Counted from the stretch's first letter, positions 9,554 to 19,195 are shown. The stretch: 64,000 nucleotides of DNA from Paenibacillus ferrarius (GCF_002027705.1 NZ_MBTG01000006.1:62001-126000); one strand, 5' to 3'. The notes: generated by a model not told the origin, from the letters alone. Program-made: numbers and translations.

Positions 9554-9814
9554 ATACATATACACTGCTGGGCCCTCAAATTTACTAGGACCAGTTCATA
9601 GAATAAGTCTGGCAAGCAGACGTTACACGATCTGTGGCAATAGAGTTGATTTTGATAATAATGATAAACCAACTAATTATTTAATATTTTTATAAAATGG
9701 TATAATATGGTATTAGTAGCAACCTGAATCCGTGAAAGTTAATAATCAAGCGTCTCACATAATTCAACTGTCACACAAGCGATTTTAATCATATTGAGCC
9801 ATCGGAGGTAACCC
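9554..9814. other. Gene-free AT-rich spacer upstream of the second serine hydrolase
   Basis: No coding or RNA gene is visible. The AT-rich part at about 9650-9720 contains a TATAAT-like hexamer near 9699 but no convincing matched -35 box, so no promoter is called. Confidence 0.4.
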
Positions 9815-10819
9815 ATGAGCAGAATAGTGGATGAGCTAGAGCAGGCGGCGCGGAAGCAGATGAAAGCTTTCATAAAACGCATGCCCCTGGCGACCGTTTC
9901 CGTCGGAGTGACCTGCCCGGAGGGCCGAAGAATATGGACCATGCAGGGAACTAAAGTTCAAGACGATCACACAGCTTACCGATTCGAGATCGGATCGGTA
10001 ACCAAGGTGTTTGTCGCGACGCTGCTCGCCGTACTGGTTGAGGAAGGCGGATTGCGCCTGACGGATACGGTGGGCCGGCTTGTGTCCGAAGTGAACGAAA
10101 GCTCATCGGCGGCGCACGTCACCCTGCAGGGGCTGGCTACCCATACATCGGGCCTTCCCCGTCTTCCCCCGAATCTGAACGCGACGATGACCGATAAGAT
10201 GAACCCGTACCTTAACTTCACCGAACGCGATTTGCTGGAGGCGCTGAAGCAAGGACAACTGCTTGATAGGAACAAGTTCATTTACTCTAATTTGGGCTTC
10301 GGCCTGCTGGGCTTTATCTTGGCCCGGGTAACGGGGGGAACACTGGATCAAGCGATTCGCGAACGGATTACTGTGCCTCTCGGCTTAGTGGATACAGATA
10401 GCGGCGAACAAGGTCTGCTGCCCGTTCATTCTTCGACAGGCAAGCCCATAAAGCATTGGGATATGAACGCGCTGGCTGGTGCCGGCGCCTTGCACTCCAC
10501 GCCGAGTGATATGCTCGCTTTTCTGGAAGCCAATCTGGAGACGAAAGCTCATGCTCCTCTAGCGTCGGCCTTCCGTCTTTGTCATGGCGACCGCAGCGCG
10601 ACGCCGGTGCTAGGTTGGATGACCAAGCAGGCTAACCGCGGGGGGCGCATCCTGTGGCATAACGGCGCGACCTACGGTTCCCACAGCTTCGTCGGCTTAG
10701 ATACGACTCGGCAAATCGGCGTGGCAGTACTGGTGAATAACGGCGTATCGATATGGAGATTGTTGGGGTTGGCCCCGATGCCTGCCGATCAGATCGGCAT
10801 GACCTTGTTGAAAAAATAG
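9815..10819 (+). CDS. Serine hydrolase, beta-lactamase / DD-peptidase-like family
   Basis: A 334-residue soluble member of the serine beta-lactamase-like superfamily. SxxK is SVTK at 61-64, the YSN triad is at 157-159, and WHNG near residue 287 serves as the third motif (H-x-G in class C-like enzymes). No signal peptide is present. A CGGAGGTAA ribosome site supports the ATG at 9815. Base composition is visibly more GC-rich than in the AT-rich spacer before it. Substrate unknown. It is convergent with the FecCD remnant on the other strand. Confidence 0.85.
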   Translation: MSRIVDELEQAARKQMKAFIKRMPLATVSVGVTCPEGRRIWTMQGTKVQDDHTAYRFEIGSVTKVFVATLLAVLVEEGGLRLTDTVGRLVSEVNESSSAAHVTLQGLATHTSGLPRLPPNLNATMTDKMNPYLNFTERDLLEALKQGQLLDRNKFIYSNLGFGLLGFILARVTGGTLDQAIRERITVPLGLVDTDSGEQGLLPVHSSTGKPIKHWDMNALAGAGALHSTPSDMLAFLEANLETKAHAPLASAFRLCHGDRSATPVLGWMTKQANRGGRILWHNGATYGSHSFVGLDTTRQIGVAVLVNNGVSIWRLLGLAPMPADQIGMTLLKK

Positions 10820-10901
10820 GGCTAACACCACGAGTCGGCTCTGGCTTCTCTACCGGGCCGCTCGTCATGGTATATTTACGAGCCGTGATATTCTCAACGC
10901 G

Positions 10902-11237
10902 CTAGCTTTTCTTCGTGCGCAGCAGTAAATACAGGAAATAGGGCGCTCCGATGAACGAAGTCATAATCCCAACGGGGATTTCAATGGGCGGCATGAGCAT
11001 CCGTCCTGCCGTATCGGCTGCTGTTACTAGAATGGCCCCCAGCAGTGCCGAGGTTGGAAGCAGCAAACGATAATTGGGCCCCACCAGCAGCCGAGCTAGG
11101 TGAGGAATAACTAAACCAACGAAGCCGATAGCACCGGCAACTGCCACTACACTTCCCGCCAGCCCTACGGCTAGAGCAATCAAGAACAGACGTACACGAT
11201 CTGTCCGCATCCCTAAACTGCGAATCGTATAGACCAG
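10902..11237 (-). pseudogene. FecCD-family iron-siderophore ABC permease, C-terminal fragment
   Basis: About 110 codons match the last third of FecCD/BtuC permeases, including SLGMRTDRVRL, the GFVGLVIPHLAR motif and the terminal PVGIMTSFIGAPYFLYLL motif. Full members are about 330 residues. Upstream in the same frame two consecutive stop codons (TAA, at 11235-11246 on this strand) end the homology, and no N-terminal part is found in the adjacent sequence. It is therefore a decayed remnant of an iron-uptake operon, next to a four-hairpin repeat element. Confidence 0.8.
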
Positions 11238-11348
11238 TTATTAGATCAGTCCTTAAATAGGTAAGCGTAGATAGATGATGGGGTTGATTACTTTATTATT
11301 CCAAGTGGTATGAAGGGGCATTCAGATCAGTTCATCCAGGGGTAAAAG

Positions 11349-11527
11349 CCTGTGAAAATACAGGAATTTCCGGGCGAATTCGGTTGAAAAGTGGAAAAAC
11401 CTGCAATAGTGCAGGCATTTTTATCTTTTTCAGCCGCTTATCCAGAAAAAGCCTCAAAAACCTGCACAAACGCAGGAATTTAACAGTTGAGGTTATTCCA
11501 AGAGCAAAAAAGATGCATAATTGCAGG
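11349..11527. repeat. Four-hairpin intergenic element, copy A
   Basis: Four 16-bp inverted repeats start at 11349, 11400, 11461 and 11512 (spacings 51, 61, 51). The stems are CCTGC/GCAGG or variants: the first is CCTGT/ACAGG, a compensated change, and the last is GATGC/GCAGG. Loops are GAAAAT, AATAGT, ACAAAC and ATAATT. A/T tracts flank every hairpin. The 45-nt centre contains CTTTTTC and GAAAAAG as a further inverted pair. Same geometry as copies B, C and D. Function unknown. Confidence 0.85.
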
Positions 11528-11625
11528 TTTAGAGCATGCAACTGGAGCTAGAGCTCAGAGAAAGTAGGAGGCTCATCAAGAGACTATCTACACATATAAA
11601 ATGTAAAAAAAGGGAAGTGTTTTAT

Positions 11626-12078
11626 TTGGGAAAACATGTAAAAATATCATTAGTTAGTGTTTCCTTGGTTTTCATTTTGCTTTTTCTTGTTGGTGCAATC
11701 TATCTATCACCACATTCAAAAAGTCCTGAACAGGCACTTTCTGATTATCTTTACTCAGTAAAGAATCTCAACGTAGATAAGGCCGTCGCTTATATAGAAG
11801 ATCCTTATTTTGAGGATAAAAAATCTTTAAAAGATTTCTATGACAAGGCATATAGAAGCGATAAGCTTACGGATTTTAGCGTTACAGATGTAAAACAAAT
11901 TGATGAGAAAAGCATGGATATAACTTGTAATTTGAAAATTGATAGTATGGGAGAGACTAGTCATACATTTCATATGATTAATAAAGAGGGAGCATGGAAA
12001 GTTTATATTGAGCCGGCCACCATTCAACAAGATTCAATTGGGGGAGCAACATCCAAAACATCCGATGCTAGTAAGTAA
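11626..12078 (+). CDS. Membrane-anchored small protein with NTF2/DUF4878-like domain
   Basis: A protein of about 150 residues if translation starts at the TTG at 11626. It is preceded by AGGGAAG at a suitable distance and gives a short charged start followed by a membrane helix (LVSVSLVFILLFLVGAIYL). The in-frame ATG at 11536 lies just past the last hairpin of the repeat element and would add an unlikely charged leader. After the helix, PEQALSDYLYSVKNLNVDKAVAYI and the beta-rich C-terminal half resemble NTF2-like DUF4878 lipoproteins. It is probably anchored and facing outward. Function unknown. Codon use is AT-rich compared with the upstream serine hydrolase. Confidence 0.65.
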   Translation: MGKHVKISLVSVSLVFILLFLVGAIYLSPHSKSPEQALSDYLYSVKNLNVDKAVAYIEDPYFEDKKSLKDFYDKAYRSDKLTDFSVTDVKQIDEKSMDITCNLKIDSMGETSHTFHMINKEGAWKVYIEPATIQQDSIGGATSKTSDASK

Positions 12079-12192
12079 TTAGTTAATGGTTGTGATAATG
12101 ACATGGCTACTGTGTTCTTCTTTTTGCATGCCACTTATTCCTTAAATAAATCGAAAGGAATATAATGGAATAAGCGTAAAGGGGGGAATTCG

Positions 12193-12708
12193 ATGCATCT
12201 CTACCATTTTAGTGAAGAGTCGGATATTGACATTTTCGAACCAAGAGTAAAAGCAAACCGAACCAACATGCCTCCGGTTGTTTGGGCGATTGACCGGGAG
12301 CACGAGTTTACTTTTTTTGTACCCCGAGACTGTCCGAGAATTGTTTATAAAAAAGCTGAAGGGGTCAGCGCTGAGGATGAGGCTAAATTCTTCGGATTAA
12401 GCTCATCAGACATCATTATGACCGTTGAAACTCACTGGTATCAAGCGATTCGCGATGCAGTGGTTTACCGATACACGCTGCCAAGCGAGAGCTTTGAAGT
12501 ATTTGACGCAACGGCCGGCTATTATATTTCTCAAAAGACAGTTAGGCCAACGCACAGAGAACCTTTAACCAATCTGATCGAGAAACTGATCGAAATGAAC
12601 ATTGAGCTGCGTTTTACGCCCAATCTGTTTCCACTTCGCGAGGCCATTTTGCGTTCAACGGTAAAGGATTTTGGGATACATAGATTTGAGAATGCAAGAC
12701 AGCTGTAA
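12193..12708 (+). CDS. Conserved hypothetical protein (DUF6886-like)
   Basis: A 171-residue soluble protein starting MHLYHFSEES and containing PVVWAIDREHEFTFFVPRDCPRI. I associate these features with a family of small uncharacterised Firmicute proteins (DUF6886), from memory and without a search. A GGGGGG-rich ribosome site precedes the ATG at 12193. No membrane segment or signal peptide. It precedes the HIT gene by 43 bases and may be co-transcribed. Function unknown. Confidence 0.75.
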   Translation: MHLYHFSEESDIDIFEPRVKANRTNMPPVVWAIDREHEFTFFVPRDCPRIVYKKAEGVSAEDEAKFFGLSSSDIIMTVETHWYQAIRDAVVYRYTLPSESFEVFDATAGYYISQKTVRPTHREPLTNLIEKLIEMNIELRFTPNLFPLREAILRSTVKDFGIHRFENARQL

Positions 12709-12751
12709 GCGAGCAGCGGAAGGTATCATTTAAATAGGGAGGAGATATAGG

Positions 12752-13201
12752 TTGAATAAGAATTGCTTAGGATGCAGGTTAGCCAATGGACTAGAAGCTG
12801 CCCATATGGTTTATGAAGATGAAGTAATCGCTTGTTTTCTGGATATTGCCCCGTTGAACGAAGGTCATCTTCTCCTGCTGCCCAAGGAGCATCACTTGGA
12901 TTTGGATGAATTAGATGAACGGACAGCAATGGCCATCATGAGGATGTCTGCCGCATTATCGAAGATGCTGAAGGAACTGTATCGGCCTGATGGCATCACA
13001 ATTCTCCAAAATGGCGGGAAATTTAATGATCTAGGTCATTATCATATGCACGTATTTCCTAGATATGAAGATGATGGTTTTGCTTGGGTAGAGCCTGCAG
13101 ATCGCAATAATAATCGAGGCCGTTTGGAAGAGACGAAGGCAGCCATAGATGGAATTAGTAAAAGGTATTTGCATAAGCCTATGGGTGAAAATGATGTGTA
13201 G
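12752..13201 (+). CDS. HIT-family nucleotide hydrolase/transferase-like protein
   Basis: A 149-residue histidine-triad protein. The triad GHYHMHVF places His at 96, 98 and 100, as in Hint/Fhit-type phosphoramidases and nucleotide hydrolases. C5 and C8 near the N terminus resemble the zinc-binding pair seen in some HIT proteins. The start is a TTG at 12752, with GGAGGAGAT upstream; no closer ATG gives a full domain. The last 11 codons overlap the start of the next small membrane-protein gene. Natural substrate unknown. Confidence 0.88.
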   Translation: MNKNCLGCRLANGLEAAHMVYEDEVIACFLDIAPLNEGHLLLLPKEHHLDLDELDERTAMAIMRMSAALSKMLKELYRPDGITILQNGGKFNDLGHYHMHVFPRYEDDGFAWVEPADRNNNRGRLEETKAAIDGISKRYLHKPMGENDV

Positions 13202-13607
13202 CGCTAAAAAAAGCCGTACAAATAAATCTCTGATCATATTCCTAGTCCTTTCTATTATAATGACCGTTATTTCGATTCTACAGGTAATTATTAATATGCA
13301 TGAATTAAGACCTGTGTGGTTGATAGCCATCTTACTTATCCCGATTCCGATCTATGTTTTTGTGGTGGTTGCCATCTCGCTGGATTTAGTAAAGCAGGAT
13401 TATTTGATCATACATGGACGAATTATAACAAGGAGCGAAAATAAGATCGTAGTTCAATTATTGAATGGTAAAATGAAGACCTTTCGATTGAAAAATGATT
13501 TTCTGGACGCTATTGATGTAGAAAATGACATCGAAATAGTTTTTTATAAAAGGACGAGAGCGGTAATTGGGTTGAAGAATAGGGGAACCCATGAGAAATA
13601 TACTTAA
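13191..13607 (+). CDS. Small membrane protein of unknown function
   Basis: About 138 residues from the ATG at 13191. An in-frame ATG at 13149 would lie deep inside the HIT gene, while the later start overlaps it by only 11 bases. Two hydrophobic helices (about residues 15-35 and 45-68) are followed by a cytoplasmic beta-rich region (IIHGRIITRSENKIVVQLL). The C terminus overlaps the next gene by 17 bases. I do not recognise the family. The overlapping arrangement suggests an operon from the HIT gene to 14022. Confidence 0.6.
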   Translation: MMCSAKKSRTNKSLIIFLVLSIIMTVISILQVIINMHELRPVWLIAILLIPIPIYVFVVVAISLDLVKQDYLIIHGRIITRSENKIVVQLLNGKMKTFRLKNDFLDAIDVENDIEIVFYKRTRAVIGLKNRGTHEKYT

Positions 13608-14022
13608 AAGTAAACGAAATATTATAAGTATTGCCATGCTGCTTATTCTTCTTATTATTGCTTGGACGAGCTACACATCCCTATCTAATCAAGTTGTAAT
13701 ATCCGACTACAATGTGGTCAGAGCTATCCGAATGGAAAAGTTCGTACACAGATTCAATGAAAAGCATAGTGATCGGTTGTTTTTCATGCAATCTACCATT
13801 GAAGGCGGTTACGTACTCTCAGATCTGCACCTTTCGAAAAATGAAATTACATTTACCATAGATTATTCTAGGGACTCCTACTCTACACAAGCATCTGATA
13901 GTATCAGTTGCAGAAGCATTAAGAGAAAAATAGAAAATTTCAACATTGTATATAGTTTGAGTCAATGCGATCAGTTTCCTAAGGACCAAGATATTCCGAT
14001 TATTAGCTTGGGTATTAAGTGA
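13591..14022 (+). CDS. Small single-pass membrane protein of unknown function
   Basis: A 143-residue protein with one N-terminal membrane helix (IISIAMLLILLIIAWTSYTSL) and a soluble remainder containing two cysteines (SISC and SQC) that could pair outside the cell. AGGGGAACCC precedes the ATG at 13591, inside the preceding gene's end. It is the last gene before a terminator at 14038. Not recognised. Confidence 0.6.
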   Translation: MRNILKSKRNIISIAMLLILLIIAWTSYTSLSNQVVISDYNVVRAIRMEKFVHRFNEKHSDRLFFMQSTIEGGYVLSDLHLSKNEITFTIDYSRDSYSTQASDSISCRSIKRKIENFNIVYSLSQCDQFPKDQDIPIISLGIK

Positions 14023-14037
14023 TATGTAAATGATGAA

Positions 14038-14077
14038 GGGGCTTGCTTTCTAGCAGCTCCTTTTATTTGTTTTTTTT
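14038..14077 (+). terminator. Rho-independent terminator
   Basis: Stem GGGGCTTGCT / AGCAGCTCC with a short loop and a long T-rich tail, just after the small membrane-protein genes. Confidence 0.8.
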
Positions 14078-14170
14078 AAAAGTTCTAATTGTTTATTGTT
14101 GTCGAAGTTTGTCATTTTGCTGTCATTGGGGTGTGCTAGAATAAACAAATTAATGATTAGGAGGAAAAAA

Positions 14171-16516
14171 ATGAGAAAGAAAATTAAGACTTACTTGCCT
14201 TCGCTGCTGACTTTTTTGATGATTTTTTCGCTTTGTCAGTCAGTGCTTGGTGCGAGCCCGCAATCAGAAACAACGTATAATGGAACGAGTATAGGATTTA
14301 ACGAAGGTGAAGATGATGCTGTATCAGGTCAAATACCTGTCGGATTCCAGTTTAATTTTTATGGAAATAAGTATGATCAAGCCTATGTGAATACGAATGG
14401 CCTTTTGATGTTTAAGGATGCTTCGGATGAATGTTGTACAACTGGTAATGAGCTTCCATTGGATTCACCTACTGATTATATCGCCCCTTTCTTTGATGAC
14501 TTATATATGTCAGGTAGTGATGTGTTATACAGAACGCTAGGAAGCGCACCTAACCGAAAGTTCGTCATTCAGTGGACCAATATGAATTTTTGTTGTAATT
14601 CCTCCTCCCATATGGGTACTTTCCAAGCCATTTTGTATGAATCGACAAATGAAATTCAAATGCAATACCCAACGCTATCAGGGTCAGATGAAGCTCATGG
14701 CAGCAACGCTTTGATAGGTCTGCAATCCTATACTTCTGATCCGAAAAACGATACTTATTACACTAAGTACTCTCAAAGTACAAAGAGCATTACAGAAAAA
14801 CAAGCGATTCGTTTTACGCCAGCCGGCAGCAATTCCTACACAATCAATGCAAGTGCCAATTATGATCCGATTTATCTCGTAAACAGCCCAGTTTCTTCGG
14901 ATGCCACATTAAGCACACTCCAATTAAGCGGAGTCGAGCTTGATCAAGCGGTAAGAGGGGATCTGTATGACTATACCGCGTCTGTAAAGAATGAGGTTTC
15001 TGTTACGACAGTTACCTATACGACAGCTGAAAGTCATGCTACCGTCGATCTAATGCTCGATGGAAATCCCGTTTCTAATCCGATTAACTTACATGCAGGC
15101 TCTAATGTTATTAAAGTTAATGTTACTGCGGAAGATGGCACTGTGAAGCCCTATACGGTAACAATTATACGAGCGGCTTCAAATAATGCAGCTTTAAGTT
15201 CACTTCAATTAAGCGGTGTTAAGCTCGATCAAGCGGTAAGCGGGGATGTGTACGCCTATACCGCATCTGTCACGAATGATGTTTCTGTTACGACAGTTAC
15301 CTATACGACAGTTGATAGTCATGCTGCCGTTGATCTTATGCTCAATGGAAATCCCGTGGCTAATCCGATTAACTTACATGCAGGCTCTAATGTTATTAAT
15401 GTTAATGTTAAGGCGGAAGATGGAACCAAGAAGTCCTATACGGTAACTATTATACGAGCGGGTTCAAATAATGCAGCTTTAAGTTCGCTTCAATTAAGCG
15501 GTGTTAAGCTCGATCAAACGGTAAGCGGTGATGTATACGCCTATACCGCATCTGTCACAAATGATGTTTCTGTCACGACAGTTACTTATACGACGGTTGA
15601 TAACCATGCAACAGCGGCTTTGCAGCTCAATGGGAAGCCAGTTAACAATCCAATAAATTTAAGTGTGGGTCCCAATATCATTAGTCTTGTAGTGACTGCA
15701 CAGGATGGAACTACGAATACCTATACGATCACTGTCACAAGGGCGTCCCAGTTAGTTGCCGAGAAAGATAGATCAGAATCATCCGGTGGATCAAGTACAC
15801 CAGCTCAACCAAATCCACCGGCCCAACCAAACCCATCTGACAAGCCCACAACAACTCCGACACAGGACATCAGCGTATTCAAGTCAGATATCGTTAATGT
15901 CGTTAAGAACATAGAGGCACGGATTCAACAAGCTGCAAAAAATCCAGTCCCAGCCGTTCTTTCGGACACCAAAGGACACTGGGCTGAAAAGACGATTGAT
16001 ACATTCGTGAAATTGCAAATCATTGATGGATACAAAGACGGTACATTCAATCCAGATGGTAAAATCACCAGAGCTGAATTTAGTGTGCTTCTAACCCGGG
16101 TGTTCGATATCCAAGGTGGCAGCCATCCTGGTACTGCAATGAAGGATGTTGGCGGCCACTGGGCGAAGGATGCCATCCAGAAGCTAGTAGAGGCAGGGAT
16201 TATCAACGGATACGAAGATGGTACATTCAAGCCGGAAAATACGATTACCCGCGAGGAAATGGTTATTCTGTTGTCTCGCATCCTGAACCTGAATCAGGTA
16301 GCGAAGGATACGGCCAAAGGAAATTTTGATGATCTGAAAGGCTCATACGCTGCAAGCGAGATTATAGCTGGAGCACAAGCTGGTATCGTCAGCGGCGAAG
16401 CAGATGGCAAGTTTCATGCGAAAAACAACGCGACACGTGCCGAAGCGCTGCAAATCCTCTTGAATGCGCTGAAGCTCAGCCCGCAATTAAAGGGACTTTT
16501 GGATACATTGAACTAA
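14171..16516 (+). CDS. S-layer-homology surface protein with cadherin-like repeats
   Basis: A 781-residue secreted cell-wall protein. The ATG at 14171 has TAGGAGG upstream and gives a signal peptide (about residues 1-30); an in-frame start at 14096 lacks both. Domain order: an N-terminal nidogen-like beta domain (about 32-235) with two CC pairs; three cadherin-like beta-sandwich repeats of about 96 residues (about 240-525); a Pro/Ser/Thr linker; and three SLH domains (about 595-775) that anchor to pyruvylated wall polymer. The three middle repeats are very similar at DNA level with a 288-bp period, suggesting recent duplication. The binding target is unknown. It stands alone between terminators. 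Confidence 0.9.
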   Translation: MRKKIKTYLPSLLTFLMIFSLCQSVLGASPQSETTYNGTSIGFNEGEDDAVSGQIPVGFQFNFYGNKYDQAYVNTNGLLMFKDASDECCTTGNELPLDSPTDYIAPFFDDLYMSGSDVLYRTLGSAPNRKFVIQWTNMNFCCNSSSHMGTFQAILYESTNEIQMQYPTLSGSDEAHGSNALIGLQSYTSDPKNDTYYTKYSQSTKSITEKQAIRFTPAGSNSYTINASANYDPIYLVNSPVSSDATLSTLQLSGVELDQAVRGDLYDYTASVKNEVSVTTVTYTTAESHATVDLMLDGNPVSNPINLHAGSNVIKVNVTAEDGTVKPYTVTIIRAASNNAALSSLQLSGVKLDQAVSGDVYAYTASVTNDVSVTTVTYTTVDSHAAVDLMLNGNPVANPINLHAGSNVINVNVKAEDGTKKSYTVTIIRAGSNNAALSSLQLSGVKLDQTVSGDVYAYTASVTNDVSVTTVTYTTVDNHATAALQLNGKPVNNPINLSVGPNIISLVVTAQDGTTNTYTITVTRASQLVAEKDRSESSGGSSTPAQPNPPAQPNPSDKPTTTPTQDISVFKSDIVNVVKNIEARIQQAAKNPVPAVLSDTKGHWAEKTIDTFVKLQIIDGYKDGTFNPDGKITRAEFSVLLTRVFDIQGGSHPGTAMKDVGGHWAKDAIQKLVEAGIINGYEDGTFKPENTITREEMVILLSRILNLNQVAKDTAKGNFDDLKGSYAASEIIAGAQAGIVSGEADGKFHAKNNATRAEALQILLNALKLSPQLKGLLDTLN

Positions 16517-16532
16517 ATCAGGTTGTCATAAC

Positions 16533-16580
16533 AAAAGGGCCATGTGCATGCACTTGGCTCTTTTGTTTTTTTGTTTTTTT
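16533..16580 (+). terminator. Rho-independent terminator after the SLH protein
   Basis: AAAAGGGCCA and TTGGCTCTTTT form a 10-bp stem with one wobble pair, followed by two long T runs. Confidence 0.85.
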
Positions 16581-16606
16581 GCCTCCAAGCCAACATGTAG
16601 TAGAAT
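16579..16606 (+). promoter_or_regulatory. Possible sigma-A promoter of the helicase gene
   Basis: TTGCCT and TAGAAT are separated by 16 bases, about 33 bases before the ribosome site of the helicase gene. The match is moderate and the -35 box abuts the preceding terminator's T tract. Confidence 0.4.
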
Positions 16607-16639
16607 AGAAGGAACGGCAAGCAGAAGGGGAGTTTTTAA

Positions 16640-18085
16640 GTGAGTACAAGGCAGTTTACGGATTATGAATTAAGTGAGGATATTGTCAGGGCGCTCCATA
16701 GCTTAGGTTATGAGAAGCCAACGGATGTGCAGAACGAAGTGATCCCGATCGCGCTTCAGGAGAAGGATCTTACCGTGAAGTCGAGAACGGGGAGCGGGAA
16801 GACGGCGGCGTTCGGCATTCCGATCTGTGAGCTGGTGGAGTGGGAGGAGAACAGGCCGCAGGCCCTGATTCTGACACCGACGAGAGAACTGGCTGACCAG
16901 GTGAAGCAGGACGTTACGAATATCGGACGGTTTAAGCGGATTAAGGCGGTAGCTTTGTACGGGAAGCAGCCTTTTGCCAAGCAGAAGCTGGAGCTGCACC
17001 AGAAGTGCCACGTGGTCGTGGGCACACCGGGGCGTGTGCTTGATCATATTCAGAAAGGAACGCTTGATCTGGAGCGGCTGAAATATCTGGTCATTGATGA
17101 GGCGGATGAAATGCTGCGGATGGGCTTCATTGAGCAGGTAGGTGCGATTATTGATGAGCTGCCGACAGATCGCATGACGATGCTGTTCTCGGCAACGCTG
17201 CCTGCGGATGTCGAGAAATTATGCCATCAATATATGAAGAATCCGATCGATATTGAGATTCAAACGCCGGAAGCAGCCAAGGTTCAGATTGAACATACGC
17301 TGCTGACCGTACGCGAGAGCGATAAATTCAATGTGCTGAAGGATGTCTTCGTGGTGGAGAATCCGGACAATTGCATCATTTTCTGCCGGACACAGGAGCA
17401 TGTGGACTACTTATTCCGCCAGCTGGATCAGATGGACTATCCTTGTGATAAAATCCATGGCGGCATGATGCAGGATGACCGTTTCCTGGTGATGAATGCG
17501 TTCAAACGAGGAGAGTTCCGTTTCTTGGTCGCCACGGATGTCGCTGCGCGCGGCATTGATGTGGAGGACATCACGCATGTTATCAACTACGATATTCCAC
17601 TGGAAAAAGAGAGCTACGTCCATCGTATCGGAAGAACTGGACGAGCGGGCAAAACGGGCAAAGCCATCACATTGGTCACACCAAATGAAGATAAATTTCT
17701 AGCTGAAATCGAAGGCTACCTAGGTTTCGAAATTCCGCGCAAAGACACCCCTACAGCGGAAGCAGTGGCCGAGGGACAAGCCGCCTTTGATCAGAAGATG
17801 CAGGCTACGCCTGTGATCAAGCGGGATCGAAGCGACCAGCTGAATAAAGGAATTATGAAGCTTTATTTTAACGGCGGCAAAAAGAAGAAAATCAGAGCGG
17901 TGGACTTTGTAGGCACACTTGCCAAAATCGAAGGCGTATCGGCAGAGGATATCGGGATCATTACGATTCAAGACAACGTTTCGTATGTGGATATTTTGAA
18001 TGGCAAAGGGCCATTGGTGCTCAAAATCATGCGAAATACGACGATTAAAGGCAAGCTGCTGAAAGTACACGAAGCGAATAAATAA
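16640..18085 (+). CDS. dbpA: DEAD-box RNA helicase, DbpA/YxiN family
   Basis: A 481-residue ATP-dependent RNA helicase. Motifs in order: Q motif region near residues 6-30, Walker [10 protein letters not shown] (GSGKT 51-55), VIDEADEML (DEAD 153-156), FSATLP, and [10 protein letters not shown]. The C-terminal 75 residues ([19 protein letters not shown] onward) form the DbpA-type RNA-binding domain, which in known members recognises 23S rRNA helix 92 during 50S assembly. The gene starts with GTG at 16640 after AGAAGGGGAG. It has its own terminator at 18092. The specific rRNA role is inferred from family knowledge. Confidence 0.93.
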   Translation: MSTRQFTDYELSEDIVRALHSLGYEKPTDVQNEVIPIALQEKDLTVKSRTGSGKTAAFGIPICELVEWEENRPQALILTPTRELADQVKQDVTNIGRFKRIKAVALYGKQPFAKQKLELHQKCHVVVGTPGRVLDHIQKGTLDLERLKYLVIDEADEMLRMGFIEQVGAIIDELPTDRMTMLFSATLPADVEKLCHQYMKNPIDIEIQTPEAAKVQIEHTLLTVRESDKFNVLKDVFVVENPDNCIIFCRTQEHVDYLFRQLDQMDYPCDKIHGGMMQDDRFLVMNAFKRGEFRFLVATDVAARGIDVEDITHVINYDIPLEKESYVHRIGRTGRAGKTGKAITLVTPNEDKFLAEIEGYLGFEIPRKDTPTAEAVAEGQAAFDQKMQATPVIKRDRSDQLNKGIMKLYFNGGKKKKIRAVDFVGTLAKIEGVSAEDIGIITIQDNVSYVDILNGKGPLVLKIMRNTTIKGKLLKVHEANK

Positions 18086-18091
18086 CTCTAG

Positions 18092-18131
18092 TATCCGGCT
18101 GGTCCAAGGGACCTTGTCGGATATTTTGTTT
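18092..18131 (+). terminator. Rho-independent terminator after the helicase
   Basis: A nested hairpin with outer arms TATCCG/CGGATA and inner arms GGTCC/GGACC is followed by TTTTGTTTT. Confidence 0.75.
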
Positions 18132-18230
18132 TCCGAAGGTTAAAATATTACTCAAACGAGTCAATTATGTGACTTACGATCACCCGCGGACCAAGGTAGA
18201 CTAGAGAAAACACGACATGGGGTGAATTTC

Positions 18231-19175
18231 ATGGCTACAAAAACACATACACAATCGGGCACCCTTTCATCTGTCAAAGTGAAGCGGAAAAGTTCGATGC
18301 GACAAATACGCGAGGACTTGATGGGTTACGCTTTCGTCAGTCCGATGGTACTGGGCTTGGTTATATTCACACTGTTTCCAATCATAGCTTCCTTTTTTCT
18401 CAGTTTTACGGATTGGAATTTTGTTGCCGGATTTTCGAAAACGAAATTTCTGGGTTTAGATAATTTTATCAAGCTTATCCATGATTCAGTATTTCTCTTA
18501 TCCCTAAAAAATAATCTGATTTTAATGATTGTTGTACCCGTGACGCTGGCGATTTCAGTCGCTTTGGCAGTCATTATTGACAAGAAGATTCATCTTAAAG
18601 ATTTATTGAAGGTTGTTTTTTTCATACCGTATATCTCAAGCATTGTTGCTGTAGCGATTGTATTTCAAGTATTATTTCACCCAACCTATGGGCCGATTAA
18701 CCAAATCCTGATGTCCTGGGGGATGGACAACCCGCCGAAGTGGCTGGCTGATCCAGACTTTGCCTTGTACTGTGTGATGGGACTTATGGTATGGGTGCAA
18801 ATTGGCTATAACATGATTATTTTCATGGCTGGACTTCAGTCCATTCCGAACGATCTCTACGAGGCCGCTGATATTGACGGCGCTTCAAAATGGAAGCAAT
18901 TTTACAGTATCACCGTGCCATTGCTTTCACCAACAACATTCTTCTTGCTTATTACCGGCATCATTGGAACTTTCAAAGTATTCGACGTGATTTCGGTACT
19001 AACTGGGGGCGGGCCAGCGAATTCAACGACGGTCGTCGTTTATCGATTATATGAGACTGCTTTTGTTAATCTTCAATCGGGTTATGCTTCTGCGATGGCA
19101 GTTGTTCTGTTGATTCTAGTTCTGCTAATTACCTTGCTGCAATGGATCGGACAACGGAAATGGGTTAATTATTAA
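18231..19175 (+). CDS. Sugar ABC transporter permease (MalF/UgpA-like, CUT1)
   Basis: A 314-residue inner-membrane permease with six predicted helices and the EAA-loop motif YEAADIDGASKWKQFYSITVPLL. The ATG at 18231 is preceded by GGGGTGA; a GTG nine bases upstream overlaps that site and is less likely. It is the first gene of a five-gene unidirectional module: permease, permease, binding protein, kinase, regulator. No ATPase gene is present. The ligand is unknown. Confidence 0.92.
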   Translation: MATKTHTQSGTLSSVKVKRKSSMRQIREDLMGYAFVSPMVLGLVIFTLFPIIASFFLSFTDWNFVAGFSKTKFLGLDNFIKLIHDSVFLLSLKNNLILMIVVPVTLAISVALAVIIDKKIHLKDLLKVVFFIPYISSIVAVAIVFQVLFHPTYGPINQILMSWGMDNPPKWLADPDFALYCVMGLMVWVQIGYNMIIFMAGLQSIPNDLYEAADIDGASKWKQFYSITVPLLSPTTFFLLITGIIGTFKVFDVISVLTGGGPANSTTVVVYRLYETAFVNLQSGYASAMAVVLLILVLLITLLQWIGQRKWVNY

Positions 19176-19195
19176 AAAGTAAGGAGGAATAACGG

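Noticed and set aside
9645..9675. A possible Fur box (TGATAATAATGATAA) near the FecCD remnant
   Set aside because: Only one half fits the TGATAAT-N-ATTATCA pattern, and no intact iron gene lies downstream.
11349..11527. Hairpin arrays as CRISPR arrays
   Set aside because: Repeats are 16-bp palindromes with variable loops, the intervals are 51 and 61 with fixed symmetry, there are only four units per site, and no cas genes are nearby.
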